Positions 30,598-38,406 of a stretch of DNA of 41,438 bases are shown piece by piece (position 1 is the first letter of the stretch; every line of letters begins with the position of its first letter). Under the pieces are notes generated by a model, which saw only the letters and a list, made by a program, of their open reading frames with translations, was not told where the DNA came from and did no database searches. Both the position numbers and the translations under genes were made by a program. Source of the DNA: Candidatus Bathyarchaeota archaeon (GTDB lineage: Archaea > Thermoproteota > Bathyarchaeia > TCS64); NCBI GenBank assembly GCA_017883585.1, contig JADGNG010000003.1:1-41438 (forward strand), in the 5' to 3' direction.

Positions 30598-31494
30598 TTG
30601 GAGAGAACTACCATCGGCAGCTTCCCCCGGGCGGAGAAGCCCCTAGAGGAGGCGGTGGCGGAGGTCATCGACCTACAGCTCAGGCACGGCATTGAAGTCA
30701 TCACCGACGGGGAGCAAAGGGCGGACATGATCACCTATTTCGAGCAGGTCCCTGGCCTCGCCCGAGGGGGTAGAGGGCTCAGGGTGTCAGAAAAGATCCG
30801 CCCGATGGACGACCCCGGCAGCTTCTACAAGATTGTGGACTACGCCCTCGTCAGGCCACAGCTCGGGGGTAGAGTGAAGGGAAAGATCACGATAACCGGC
30901 CCCGTCACACTCGGCATGACCGCCGCGATGGGTGGCATCACCGGTTACTCCAACGTGCGGGACCCATCCCTGTACGAGGACTGTGCCGATGCCCTCATAC
31001 CTCTAGCCGAGAAGGCACTCGACCTTGGGGCTCACCTACAGATCGACGAGCCCGGTCTATCGGCGAAGTTCGAGTCCCCAAAGTATACGGAGCGACTATT
31101 CTCCGCCCTGCCGGACAAAGCGATAGACGAAGGAAGAGTAAGCCTGCATGTCTGCGGCTCCGTCGGGAGGGTCTTCGACGAGCTCATGAGTCTCAGCGTC
31201 AATGTCTTCAGCTTCGGCTTCAGCAGGGCGCAAGAATCTAAAAACATGGGGTTGATTGCTGAGAAGTCGCTGAGGGAAGGAAAGAGGCTGGGTGTGGGAT
31301 TCATCTCAAACACTATGCTGGAGACGGCCGATACCGCTCAGGCGCGCCTCGAGAAAATAGCAAGGATCATAGGTGTGAAGAACATCGCCTACATTAACCC
31401 CGACTGCGGCTTCGCCCCGACCACCCCCAATCTGGTCGAGCCGATATTGAGGAACATGAAGGAGGCATCCGACGGCTTCCTCCGCTCGCTCTGA
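30598..31494 (+). CDS. MetE-like cobalamin-independent-type methyltransferase (short archaeal form)
   Basis: A 298-residue protein equal to the C-terminal catalytic barrel of methionine synthase MetE. TTIGSFPRA opens the barrel; VITDGEQR, TGPVTLG and IDEPGL follow. The zinc-site residues are His184 and Cys186 in LHVCGS and Cys270 in NPDCGFAPTTPNL. In methanogens such short forms take a methyl group from methylcobalamin to homocysteine; I infer the same type of reaction here because it faces a corrinoid protein gene with two bases between the stops. Starts at TTG 30598; a nearby ATG at 30587 is out of frame. The acceptor (homocysteine, another thiol) is not settled by sequence. Confidence 0.86.
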   Translation: MERTTIGSFPRAEKPLEEAVAEVIDLQLRHGIEVITDGEQRADMITYFEQVPGLARGGRGLRVSEKIRPMDDPGSFYKIVDYALVRPQLGGRVKGKITITGPVTLGMTAAMGGITGYSNVRDPSLYEDCADALIPLAEKALDLGAHLQIDEPGLSAKFESPKYTERLFSALPDKAIDEGRVSLHVCGSVGRVFDELMSLSVNVFSFGFSRAQESKNMGLIAEKSLREGKRLGVGFISNTMLETADTAQARLEKIARIIGVKNIAYINPDCGFAPTTPNLVEPILRNMKEASDGFLRSL

Positions 31495-31496
31495 GG

Positions 31497-32147
31497 CTAC
31501 TTCGTCCATTCCTTGCAGATCGTGACGCCTTCGACGGCGTCCCTCGCGGCTGCGTCGGCGCCGATAGAGGCTGCGTATGCGGCGTCCACTGCTGCTCCCC
31601 CGATTATTACCTTCACACCTGCCATTAGACCCCGCTTCTTCAGCTCCGCGACGGTGTCGGCCATACTGGTCATAGTTGTTGTTATGAGGGCTGACATCCC
31701 GAGGATGTTCGGTTTGGTTTTCTCCACCGCGTCGGCGAAAGCCGCTGGCGACACGTCGTACCCCAGATCAACGACCCTGAATCCCGCCCCACGTAGTAGG
31801 TTACCAAAGATGTGCTTTCCTATGTCATGCAGATCCCCTTGGACAGTGCCTATGACTACAGTGCCCCTGAGTTTAGCTCCTTTTTCCATGAGATGGGGCT
31901 CGACGACCTCTAAAGCCGCTTTCATTGTCTCCCCAGCCATAACGAGTTCGGAGAGGAAGTAGTCGCCGCTCTCATACCTCCCGCTAACCACATCCATGCC
32001 CCTCGCCATCCCATTGACGATTATCTCGTAGGGGGGAACGCCCATTTCGATGGCGGTAGCACAGAGCTCGGCCGCTTTCGCGGGGTCGAAGTTGGTGACA
32101 GCCTCACTGATCTCCCATAGGATTTGTTGCTTATCCAATTCATCCAC
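31497..32147 (-). CDS. corrinoid (B12-binding) methyl-carrier protein, MtaC/MtbC type
   Basis: A 216-residue corrinoid protein. The N-terminal helical cap (about 1-85, with SGDYFLSELVMAGETM) is followed by a Rossmann-like cobalamin domain with GDLHDIGKHI, whose His serves as lower axial ligand to cobalt, then LGYDVSP, MSALITTTM and VIIGGAAV. Length and order equal those of the MtaC/MtbC/MtvC carriers that accept methyl groups from a substrate-specific methyltransferase. Its start overlaps the end of the UroD-like gene by eight bases, so the two are coupled and made together. No activating RamA-type iron-sulfur protein is in the window; it would be needed to keep the cobalt reduced. Confidence 0.92.
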   Translation of the reverse strand: MDELDKQQILWEISEAVTNFDPAKAAELCATAIEMGVPPYEIIVNGMARGMDVVSGRYESGDYFLSELVMAGETMKAALEVVEPHLMEKGAKLRGTVVIGTVQGDLHDIGKHIFGNLLRGAGFRVVDLGYDVSPAAFADAVEKTKPNILGMSALITTTMTSMADTVAELKKRGLMAGVKVIIGGAAVDAAYAASIGADAAARDAVEGVTICKEWTK

Positions 32148-33282
32148 TTCCCAGGGTCTTTCTGTAGCTTCCCGCTGCTTGGAACATGGCGACGACGTTC
32201 CGCGGGGGGACGTCCGCCTGTATGTTGTGTGCGCCCGCTAGGATGAGACCCCCGCCTTTGCCACCGACGCGGGAAATCCGCCTTACCTCCGCCCCCACCT
32301 CCTCCGTTGAACCGTTAGGGAGGAGCCTCTGTATGTCCACACCGCCGTGGAAACAGAGCTTGTCTCCGAAGTCCCTCTTCAGGCCCTCGATCTCCATATT
32401 CGCTGCCAGCGGCTGGATGGGGTTGAGGACATCGAGCCCGAGGTCAATAAGGTCGGGGATGAGCTGGTAGACGGAGCCGCAGGTGTGGAGGAATAGCTTG
32501 GCCTTCGTCTTGCTCCGTATTAGCTTGAAGAGCTTCTGGTACCGGGGCTTCAGATACCTGTTGAACATAGCTGGCGACATGATGGGCCCCGTCTGCATGC
32601 CGAGGTCATCGTTGTAATCGATCATCTGGATGTAAGGGCCGACGACATCGAGGTACCCACCGTAGAACTCCATGTAGAGTTCCAGAATCTTATCCAAGAA
32701 CTTAGAGGCGAACTCAGGCCTCCTGTAGAGGTCAACCGTGAAGGTTTCGAAGCCCCTGAGCCACCAGGCGCACTCGTAGATGCCCCCGAAGAAGGCGTCA
32801 GCCTGAATCGCGTAGTCGGTGTTATGATAGAAGTCCTCAGTCTCCTCCCTCAGCCCCTCGAGCCTTGCCGGGTTCCTCGGGTCTGGCCAGTCGAAATCGT
32901 CGAGGTCGCCGACCCCCGCGTCCTTCAGCGGGTGGTCGACCATGTCATAGTAATTCGGGTTCCGCCCCCACTTGATGCCCCACTCGTCGACGAAGTAGGG
33001 CCTCCCCGAGGCATCGGGTGTGATTCCACCTGGGCCGGGTACTGCCTTCAGGGCGACGTGGCGGAAATCGACGCCGAGTCTCTCAAGGACAACGTCATCC
33101 GGCTTCGCCAGCTGCTGGACGTCTCGCGGATCGATCCTTACATCCACGTCGATATTCAGGGCATGAATAAGATTGGCATACGCCTTATTGTGTATCCCCG
33201 ACACAGTACCGCCGAGGTCGACGGGCAACCTGTCGGGCTCCCTGTGGCTGAGGGCTTCGACAACTCGTTCTCTCGGGTTCAT
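32140..33282 (-). CDS. UroD-family corrinoid methyltransferase
   Basis: A 380-residue member of the uroporphyrinogen-decarboxylase-like family. MNPRERVVEALSHREPDRLPVDLGG is the family start. The barrel has FLHTCGSVYQLIPDLIDLGLDVLNPIQP, where His and Cys bind zinc in the methyltransferase branch, and HGGVDIQRLLPNG. True HemE lacks this HxCG zinc site, and its substrate Arg/Asp set is not seen. So it is a methyltransferase acting with the overlapping corrinoid protein. It could be the substrate-specific MT1 (as for methoxylated aromatics, glycine betaine or methylamines) or the MT2 (as MtaA/MtbA); length slightly favours the former. ATG 33282 with a TATA-like GTGATATTAGC upstream at about 33317-33327. 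Confidence 0.88.
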   Translation of the reverse strand: MNPRERVVEALSHREPDRLPVDLGGTVSGIHNKAYANLIHALNIDVDVRIDPRDVQQLAKPDDVVLERLGVDFRHVALKAVPGPGGITPDASGRPYFVDEWGIKWGRNPNYYDMVDHPLKDAGVGDLDDFDWPDPRNPARLEGLREETEDFYHNTDYAIQADAFFGGIYECAWWLRGFETFTVDLYRRPEFASKFLDKILELYMEFYGGYLDVVGPYIQMIDYNDDLGMQTGPIMSPAMFNRYLKPRYQKLFKLIRSKTKAKLFLHTCGSVYQLIPDLIDLGLDVLNPIQPLAANMEIEGLKRDFGDKLCFHGGVDIQRLLPNGSTEEVGAEVRRISRVGGKGGGLILAGAHNIQADVPPRNVVAMFQAAGSYRKTLGSG

Positions 33283-33354
33283 ACGGCCCCTCTAGGTCGA
33301 TGGAGTGGGTCTCGGTGCTAATATCACTTCGCGCTAGGGAGGAGAAGGGACTTC

Positions 33355-33850
33355 TTGAACTTGGACTCGAAGTCCGTCGCGCGCATAACTGAGGGGAATC
33401 GACACGTTCCTCTTAGGTGCGTGACCTACCAGCAGTGGGAGTGCTACTGGCCAGCGGCAGCCAAGAACCCGAAAAGCACCCAGAGTAACCTAGATTTTTT
33501 GCGTTTTGCTGACGAGACGATGAAGGTGGTCTTCTCGAAGACCGTCAAAGAGGTCCACTGGAAGAACTCGAGACTCGTCAAAGGGGACATCACGGAGGAG
33601 ATCCTGAGGTTGAAGCAATTGTCCGGCAAGGATATCGCGTTTGCCGGCGGTCCGTGCCTCGCCAAGACCTTCATTAAGCTAGGCCTCGTCGACGATTATC
33701 TATTCTGTCCACCCCGTGATACTCGGCGCGGGCAAGCCACTCTTCAGCGACCTCGAGGGAAGACGTATGCTGATGCTCGTCGAGGCGAAAACGATCAACC
33801 CTGGGGCTGTCCTCCTACACTACCAGCCTCAATCGGTTCAACTAGGATAA
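33355..33850 (+). pseudogene. dihydrofolate reductase-family (RibD C-terminal type) remnant
   Basis: Decayed DHFR-like reductase. From about 33395 one frame gives G-I-D-T-F-L-L-G; a shift leads to VTYQQWECYWPAAAKNPKST and KVVFSKTVKEVHWKNSRLVKGD. Next comes GKDIAFAGGPCLAKTFIKLGLVDDYLF. An extra T near 33706 breaks the frame again, and HPVILGAGKPLF with LVEAKTINPGAVLLHYQPQS continues to the TAA at 33850. The first 40 or so residues of the family, including the cofactor-binding start, are missing. CGCGCGC at 33378-33384 lies just ahead of the first recognisable piece. One long frame from 33355 covers part of it, but cannot give a whole enzyme. Confidence 0.78.
33378..33384. repeat. short alternating C/G tract at the edge of the DHFR-like remnant
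   Basis: CGCGCGC followed by ATAACT, about five codons upstream of the first residues with family similarity. Seven bases, so weak evidence alone. Confidence 0.6.
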
Positions 33851-33913
33851 GATCGGCTTTTTGATGACTTGTTTTAACTTATTTCCTAGAAAGGGGACTT
33901 GTTATCCAGGTAG

Positions 33914-35110
33914 ATGACTATGTCGATATCCGAGCCCCCGACCATACCTCAATCAGACTACGTTAGGCGCTGGAGAGCCATCCAGTGTATCATGGCTGAG
34001 AAGGATATAGACATCATTCTAACCTATTCCGATGACAGGGCAACAGCGGGGGCGGCACACGCGAGGTACTTGACTGACTTTCCACCCCACTTCGAACCCG
34101 TATGCGTCCTCATGCCGAGGGAAGGTGAGCCGGTACTCCTCTGCGGACCCGAGAGCGAGGAGTATGCGAGATTAGTGGGACGGGTGGAGATGACACGCGT
34201 CCTGACGGAGTTCACGCACCCCGACGAGGATTATCCATACGCAAGGATACGGGGCTTCGGTGAGATTGTACGTGAGTTATTAGGCGGAGGCCGAGTCGTG
34301 AGGGTAGGGGTCGGTGGGCTCGGGGCGATGCCCGGGAGCGTCCTCGAATCATTCAAGCGGACGCTGCCCGAGGCGGAGTGGATCGACGTTGAGGCGGAGC
34401 TACGCGGTGTTAGAGCCATTAAGTCAGGTCCCGAGGTAGCCGTGATTAGGTACGCCTACAGGGTGGCGGCGAAGGGGATGGAGGCCGCTTACTCGGCGGT
34501 CAAGCCCGGCGTGACCGAGCGCTTCGTTGCAGCGGAGGCAGAGTACGCCATGAGGAGGGCGGGCTCGGAGGGTATGGGCATCGACACGATAGTGGCCTCC
34601 GGCCCCAACACGCGACCGATACTCGCACGCACGACCCTGAGGAGGATAGAGAGGGACGACCTGGTCGTCATCACCCTCGCTCCGAGGGTCGAGGGGTACC
34701 ACGGGGCTATCGCCAGACCGATCATATTGGGTTACCCAGGAGACGAAGCTGTGCGAGCCGCGGAGACAGCGCATCGCGCACAGTTAAAATGCCGGGCCTC
34801 CATAAGGGCAGGCATGCTAGGCAGGGATGCGGAGGCCACCGGCCGTGCGGTCATGAGTGAGGCAGGCTGGGGCCGGAATTTCCTCTACTCTGGAATCCAC
34901 AGCGTCGGGGTTGTCGAGTTCGAACCCCCGATATACGGGCCGAGCAGCGAGGAGACGCTTAGGGAAAACATGGTGGTGTCGGTAGATATTCCGTTGTTTG
35001 ATGCGCCATGGGGTGGTCTTCGGGTCGAGGATGGTTACCTCGTGCGTAAAGATGGCTGCGAGTGGTTGAGCAAGACAGAAATCGATGAAAAGGACAAAGT
35101 TGAAAGTTAG
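33914..35110 (+). CDS. M24-family protein lacking most metal ligands (creatinase/prolidase-like fold)
   Basis: A 398-residue pita-bread-fold protein. The N-terminal creatinase domain (about 15-165) is followed by an M24 domain (EVAVIRYAYRVAAKGMEAAY onward). In active aminopeptidase P enzymes two Asp, one His and two Glu bind metals. Here the first Asp is Thr254 (VVITLAP), the second Ala265 (GYHGAIARP), and the fourth ligand is Asp358 (SVDIPLF). Only the final Glu372 (VEDGYLV) and His329 (IHSVG) remain. So it is unlikely to be a metallopeptidase and may act like metal-free creatinase or as a binding protein. Start ATG 33914 or 33920. Confidence 0.8.
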   Translation: MTMSISEPPTIPQSDYVRRWRAIQCIMAEKDIDIILTYSDDRATAGAAHARYLTDFPPHFEPVCVLMPREGEPVLLCGPESEEYARLVGRVEMTRVLTEFTHPDEDYPYARIRGFGEIVRELLGGGRVVRVGVGGLGAMPGSVLESFKRTLPEAEWIDVEAELRGVRAIKSGPEVAVIRYAYRVAAKGMEAAYSAVKPGVTERFVAAEAEYAMRRAGSEGMGIDTIVASGPNTRPILARTTLRRIERDDLVVITLAPRVEGYHGAIARPIILGYPGDEAVRAAETAHRAQLKCRASIRAGMLGRDAEATGRAVMSEAGWGRNFLYSGIHSVGVVEFEPPIYGPSSEETLRENMVVSVDIPLFDAPWGGLRVEDGYLVRKDGCEWLSKTEIDEKDKVES

Positions 35111-35168
35111 TTCCAATCTTCGACTCGAATCGTGGGCAGGATAGAGATCGATCCTAATTCGATTTTGC

Positions 35169-36384
35169 TTAAAACTGTAACTGGACTTTCTTCGTCTCCC
35201 TAAGCCAGAGGCAGGAGACGAAGACCACCAGCAGCAGGATCGACGAGAGGTAGAAGGACATCGCGTTCCCGTATTCCCCCACGACCCAGATCATGAGGAT
35301 GGGGCCAAAAACCGAACCCATGTCGAAGAATGTGCGGTAGGTACCCACCGCAGCGCCCCTGTGCTCGGGGTCAACGACTTCCGCAGCGATCACGGGGCAG
35401 ATTATATTGACGGCGCCTGTTGTGATCCCGATGAGGAACATGACGACCGTAATCGCGGTGAACCCAACCATGAAGCTAAGGACCACACTCATGATCGCTG
35501 TGCCGAGGGCACCGAAGAGTATGACGGGCTTCCTCCCGATCCTGTCAGAGATGGTGCCCATAAATAACATAGAGAGCACGTACCCGATTGACCTGGCGCC
35601 CTGGACGAAGCCAATGTCGGTAAGAGACATTCCAAGCGTCCCGTTAAGATAGAGGGGAATGTCGTGAAGAGTACACCCTGGTAGAGCATGAAGTTCATCA
35701 GCGTCACGGCGCAGACGATGAGCAGCCCCTGTTCATCAGGACCTTGGGGATCGTCGAAAGCTTTATGCTCGATGCAGTTGGCAGCGTCTTGATCTCCCTG
35801 CGCAGGGAGGGCAGAAAGAGGAGGAAGAGACCCACGACAGCCATAGCCGTGGATAGGTAGAAGGCACCGATGAAACCGAGGCCGGTGATTATAACCCCGC
35901 TGAAGGTTGAGGCGAGGGTGCTCCCTAGGAACTCTATCCCCTGGAAGAGGCCCATCGCGCTCTCCCTCCGTACAATCGAGAACATGTTTATTATCAGTGT
36001 CATCGAGACCGCAAAGATTAGAGCAGCCTCTATCCCCAGAAGAATCCTCGCGAAGAAGAGCTGGATCGGATCGACGACGTAGGCGCAGAGGATGTTGTCG
36101 ACGGCTGTCAGCAGTAGGCCGACCGCCATGGGGCGGTAGTAGCCGAACTTCGTCGAGATGAAACCGCGGGGGATCTCGAGGAGGACCCTCGCGACCCAGT
36201 AGGCGGAGACGGAGAGGCCGATCCAGACCCCTACGGCCCCCACCTGCTTGGCATAGATCACCAGGAGCGGGTTGATTAGCTGCGTGCTGAACATCGCGAG
36301 CACGGCGATAATGCATAGTAAAATGTAGGTTAGGCTGTAGCGGCCTTGAGCCATGCTTGGTATGGTGGAATCCGCGAGGCTCAT
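35169..36384 (-). pseudogene. MFS transporter gene with two frame changes
   Basis: A major facilitator gene of normal total size (about 405 codons) read in three frames. The first 210 codons (from ATG 36384; spans such as LTYILLCIIAVLAMFSTQL and YWVARVLLEIPRGF, motif-A-like GFISTKFGYYRP) end after STIPKVLMNRG near 35725. The next stretch, GLLIVCAVTLMNFMLYQGVLF, lies in a second frame to about 35660. The last six spans (MSLTDIGFVQGARSIGYVLSML, GTISDRIGRKPVILFGALGT) are in a third, ending at 35169. Either the gene is newly dead or the sequence has two single-base errors; both breaks are within 70 bases. Homology is otherwise continuous. It follows the SDR gene by 16 bases on the same strand. 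Confidence 0.75.
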
Positions 36385-36400
36385 AGATTGGTGATGCAGG

Positions 36401-37258
36401 CTAGGATGATGGCTGCTGTGATGTAGCCGAGTTTGGAAGCTCGACGTACGCCTCCGCTGCCTTCCACAGTCTCTCAGCGGTCTCCATGTCGTACGACTCC
36501 CCCGACGAACGCTGAGCCATGCAATTCGAGAAGTACTCGCCGGTTACCTCCTCCACCTCAGGGGAGCTTGCGAGGTACACCGAGGTCCTCGCCCCCTTTT
36601 CCGGGCTACTCCCCAGCAGCCTAAAGAAAAACCTCATGACCAACCCAGAGTCCCTCCCGAGGTTGCTCTTCACCATCCCGGGGTGCAGGCAGTTGACCGT
36701 GACCCCCCTGCCCACCAACCTCTTAGAGAGAAGCCTCGTGAAGAGGATAAGACACAGCTTCGACTGTGAGTAGGCCCTAAACCCCGAGTAGTGCTCCTTG
36801 AACTCTATATCTTCGAAGTTGACCTTACCGCGGTGCAGAGCTGATGCTACATTGATGATCCTAGCGGGCACACTCTGCTTCAGCAGATCGAGCAAGAGGT
36901 TCGTCAGCAGAAACGGGGCGAGAAAGTTCACAGCGAAGATCCTATCGACGCCGTCGACAGTCTCTCTTCTCTTAAAGTCCCAGGTCCCTGCGTTGTTTAT
37001 AAGGACGTCCAGCCGCCCGAATCGAGACCTGAACTCCGCGGCACAGACCCTTATCGAGCCGAAGGAGGCCAAGTTGCAGAGTATACTCTGCACATCTTCG
37101 CTGCCTGAAGCCTCCCGGATCTCCTTCTTCGCGATTTCCCCCCGAGTCTGGTCGCGCGTAGTGAAGACGACCATCGCACCGAGCCTGGCTAACTCTATCG
37201 CCGTCGCCTTCCCTATACCCGAGGTGCCCCCGGTGATTAGGACGACTTTACCCTGCAT
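36401..37258 (-). CDS. short-chain dehydrogenase/reductase (retinol-dehydrogenase-like)
   Basis: A 285-residue classical SDR. The NAD(P) motif VVLITGGTSGIGKATA is at residues 5-20, NNAG at about 88-91, and the catalytic Tyr-Lys pair in FRAYSQSKL near 165-170, with Ser in NVASALHRG. R32-type Arg residues (TTRDQTRGE) after the second strand favour NADP. HPGMVKSNLGRDSGLVM and SSPEKGARTSVYLASSPEVEEVTGEYF are typical of the retinol dehydrogenase / WWOX-like branch. Substrate unknown. ATG 37258 is at the start of homology. It precedes the broken MFS gene and may form an operon with it. Confidence 0.9.
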   Translation of the reverse strand: MQGKVVLITGGTSGIGKATAIELARLGAMVVFTTRDQTRGEIAKKEIREASGSEDVQSILCNLASFGSIRVCAAEFRSRFGRLDVLINNAGTWDFKRRETVDGVDRIFAVNFLAPFLLTNLLLDLLKQSVPARIINVASALHRGKVNFEDIEFKEHYSGFRAYSQSKLCLILFTRLLSKRLVGRGVTVNCLHPGMVKSNLGRDSGLVMRFFFRLLGSSPEKGARTSVYLASSPEVEEVTGEYFSNCMAQRSSGESYDMETAERLWKAAEAYVELPNSATSQQPSS

Positions 37259-37383
37259 GGAGTGAAGTCGGGATTCCGTTCAGAAAAAGGGTCCCATTCA
37301 CGACATACTAGCTATCCCAAAGCGATTTAGGAAAAGTGAAGCGCGTTAGATAATCAATCTTAGACAATTCTTTTGCTCAGGTA

Positions 37384-37447
37384 GACATTGTTCGGGGAAC
37401 TCGCGAAGTTAAGCCTTGAGTTCAAGAAGATAAAGGTGGGGTCGAAG
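37384..37447 (+). pseudogene. 5' fragment of a second M29-like gene
   Basis: TTGTTCGGGGAACTCGCGAA and the bases that follow encode L-F-G-E-L-A-K-L-S-L-E-F-K-K-I-K-V-G-S-K, matching residues 6-25 of the M29-like gene at 39539 (LFSELAKFSLEFKKVKAGDE) at the DNA level too, roughly 80 percent by eye. The match ends near 37447, and the rest of the 261-base gap to the aldo/keto reductase shows no more of the gene. So it is the stub of a duplicated or displaced copy. The neighbouring reductase promoter lies 35 bases further on. Confidence 0.72.
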
Positions 37448-37481
37448 TCAAGCAGCCATTCAGCTGTCCCCCCACTTGATC

Positions 37482-37491
37482 CGTTATAAAC
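37482..37491 (+). promoter_or_regulatory. TATA box of the aldo/keto reductase gene
   Basis: CGTTATAAAC centred 33 bases before the ATG at 37520; a near-leaderless transcript is expected. Confidence 0.55.
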
Positions 37492-37519
37492 GAGGTTGAG
37501 GTAGAGATAAACGGTTGAT

Positions 37520-38380
37520 ATGAGCCCGAGCAGAACTACCGAGCTAGGTTCCACGGGAATCATGGTTTCCCGCCTAGGAACGGGAACCAACAGGTGGGCG
37601 CAGGGGGAGAACGATGAGCCGGTGTACGAAGCCTTCAAGGCGCTCCTCGACGGTGGGGTCTACTTCTTCGACACCGCCGAGGTCTACACTGGGGGCAGGT
37701 CGGAGCGCCTGCTTGGGGGGTGCCTGCACCGTGACAGGAGAAGTATCATCGTGGCTAGCAAGTACATGCCGTATCCCACGCGGCTTACAAAGGGGCAGTT
37801 CAACGAGGCCCTCGACGCCACGCTTGAGAGACTCGGGGAAGCGACCCTCGACCTCTACTACATTCACATGCCGCCGACCCTCACCAGTATCGAGTCACTC
37901 ATGGACGACATGGCCGAGGCCGTGAGCGCCGGGAAGATACGTTCAGTAGGTGTGAGCAACTTCAGCGCGGAGCAGCTGAGGAGAGCGGCGACCCAGTTGG
38001 AGAATTACGGCCTCACCCTCGCGGCGAACGAGGTGGAGTACAGCCTCACTAACCGCGGACCCGAGGAGAATGGCGTGCTCGACGCCTGCAAGGAGATCAA
38101 GGCCTCTCTTGTGGCGTACCGACCCCTCTCACGCGGGCTACTCGCCGTAAATAATGCTCGAGGGAACCCAGCTATGAAGACACTTGAGTCGATAGCTGAT
38201 CGTCATGAGGTGAAGGTGGGTCAGATCGCGTTAGCCTGGTTACTCCAAAAAGACCCAATTGTGATACCCATCCCCGGCGCCACGAAAATGGAGCATGCCC
38301 TCGAGAACATGTCAGCCTTGAACATCGTCCTTAAGGATGATGAGTTCAGGGAATTGGATGAGGTCTCGAAGCCGCGATGA
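37520..38380 (+). CDS. aldo/keto reductase
   Basis: A 286-residue NADPH-dependent reductase with the (beta/alpha)8 barrel. The catalytic tetrad is visible: Asp and Tyr in FFDTAEVYTGGRSERLLG (about 50-67), Lys in IVASKYMP, and His in DLYYIHMPP. GKIRSVGVSNFSAEQL follows, and the C-terminal nucleotide-binding part has IPIPGATKMEHALEN. TGIMVSRLGTGTNRWAQG at the start is normal for the family. It reduces an aldehyde or ketone; the natural substrate is open. It converges with the amidohydrolase, with 26 bases between the stops. Confidence 0.93.
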   Translation: MSPSRTTELGSTGIMVSRLGTGTNRWAQGENDEPVYEAFKALLDGGVYFFDTAEVYTGGRSERLLGGCLHRDRRSIIVASKYMPYPTRLTKGQFNEALDATLERLGEATLDLYYIHMPPTLTSIESLMDDMAEAVSAGKIRSVGVSNFSAEQLRRAATQLENYGLTLAANEVEYSLTNRGPEENGVLDACKEIKASLVAYRPLSRGLLAVNNARGNPAMKTLESIADRHEVKVGQIALAWLLQKDPIVIPIPGATKMEHALENMSALNIVLKDDEFRELDEVSKPR

Positions 38381-38406
38381 CCGTGGGATGCTTGGGTAAG
38401 GATGCG

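Noticed and set aside
32140-33282. True uroporphyrinogen decarboxylase (hemE)
   Set aside because: The HxCG zinc motif and the overlap with a corrinoid protein gene point to a methyltransferase.
35650-35730. Programmed frameshift in the MFS gene
   Set aside because: Two separate shifts are needed and I saw no convincing slippery run; decay or sequence error is simpler.
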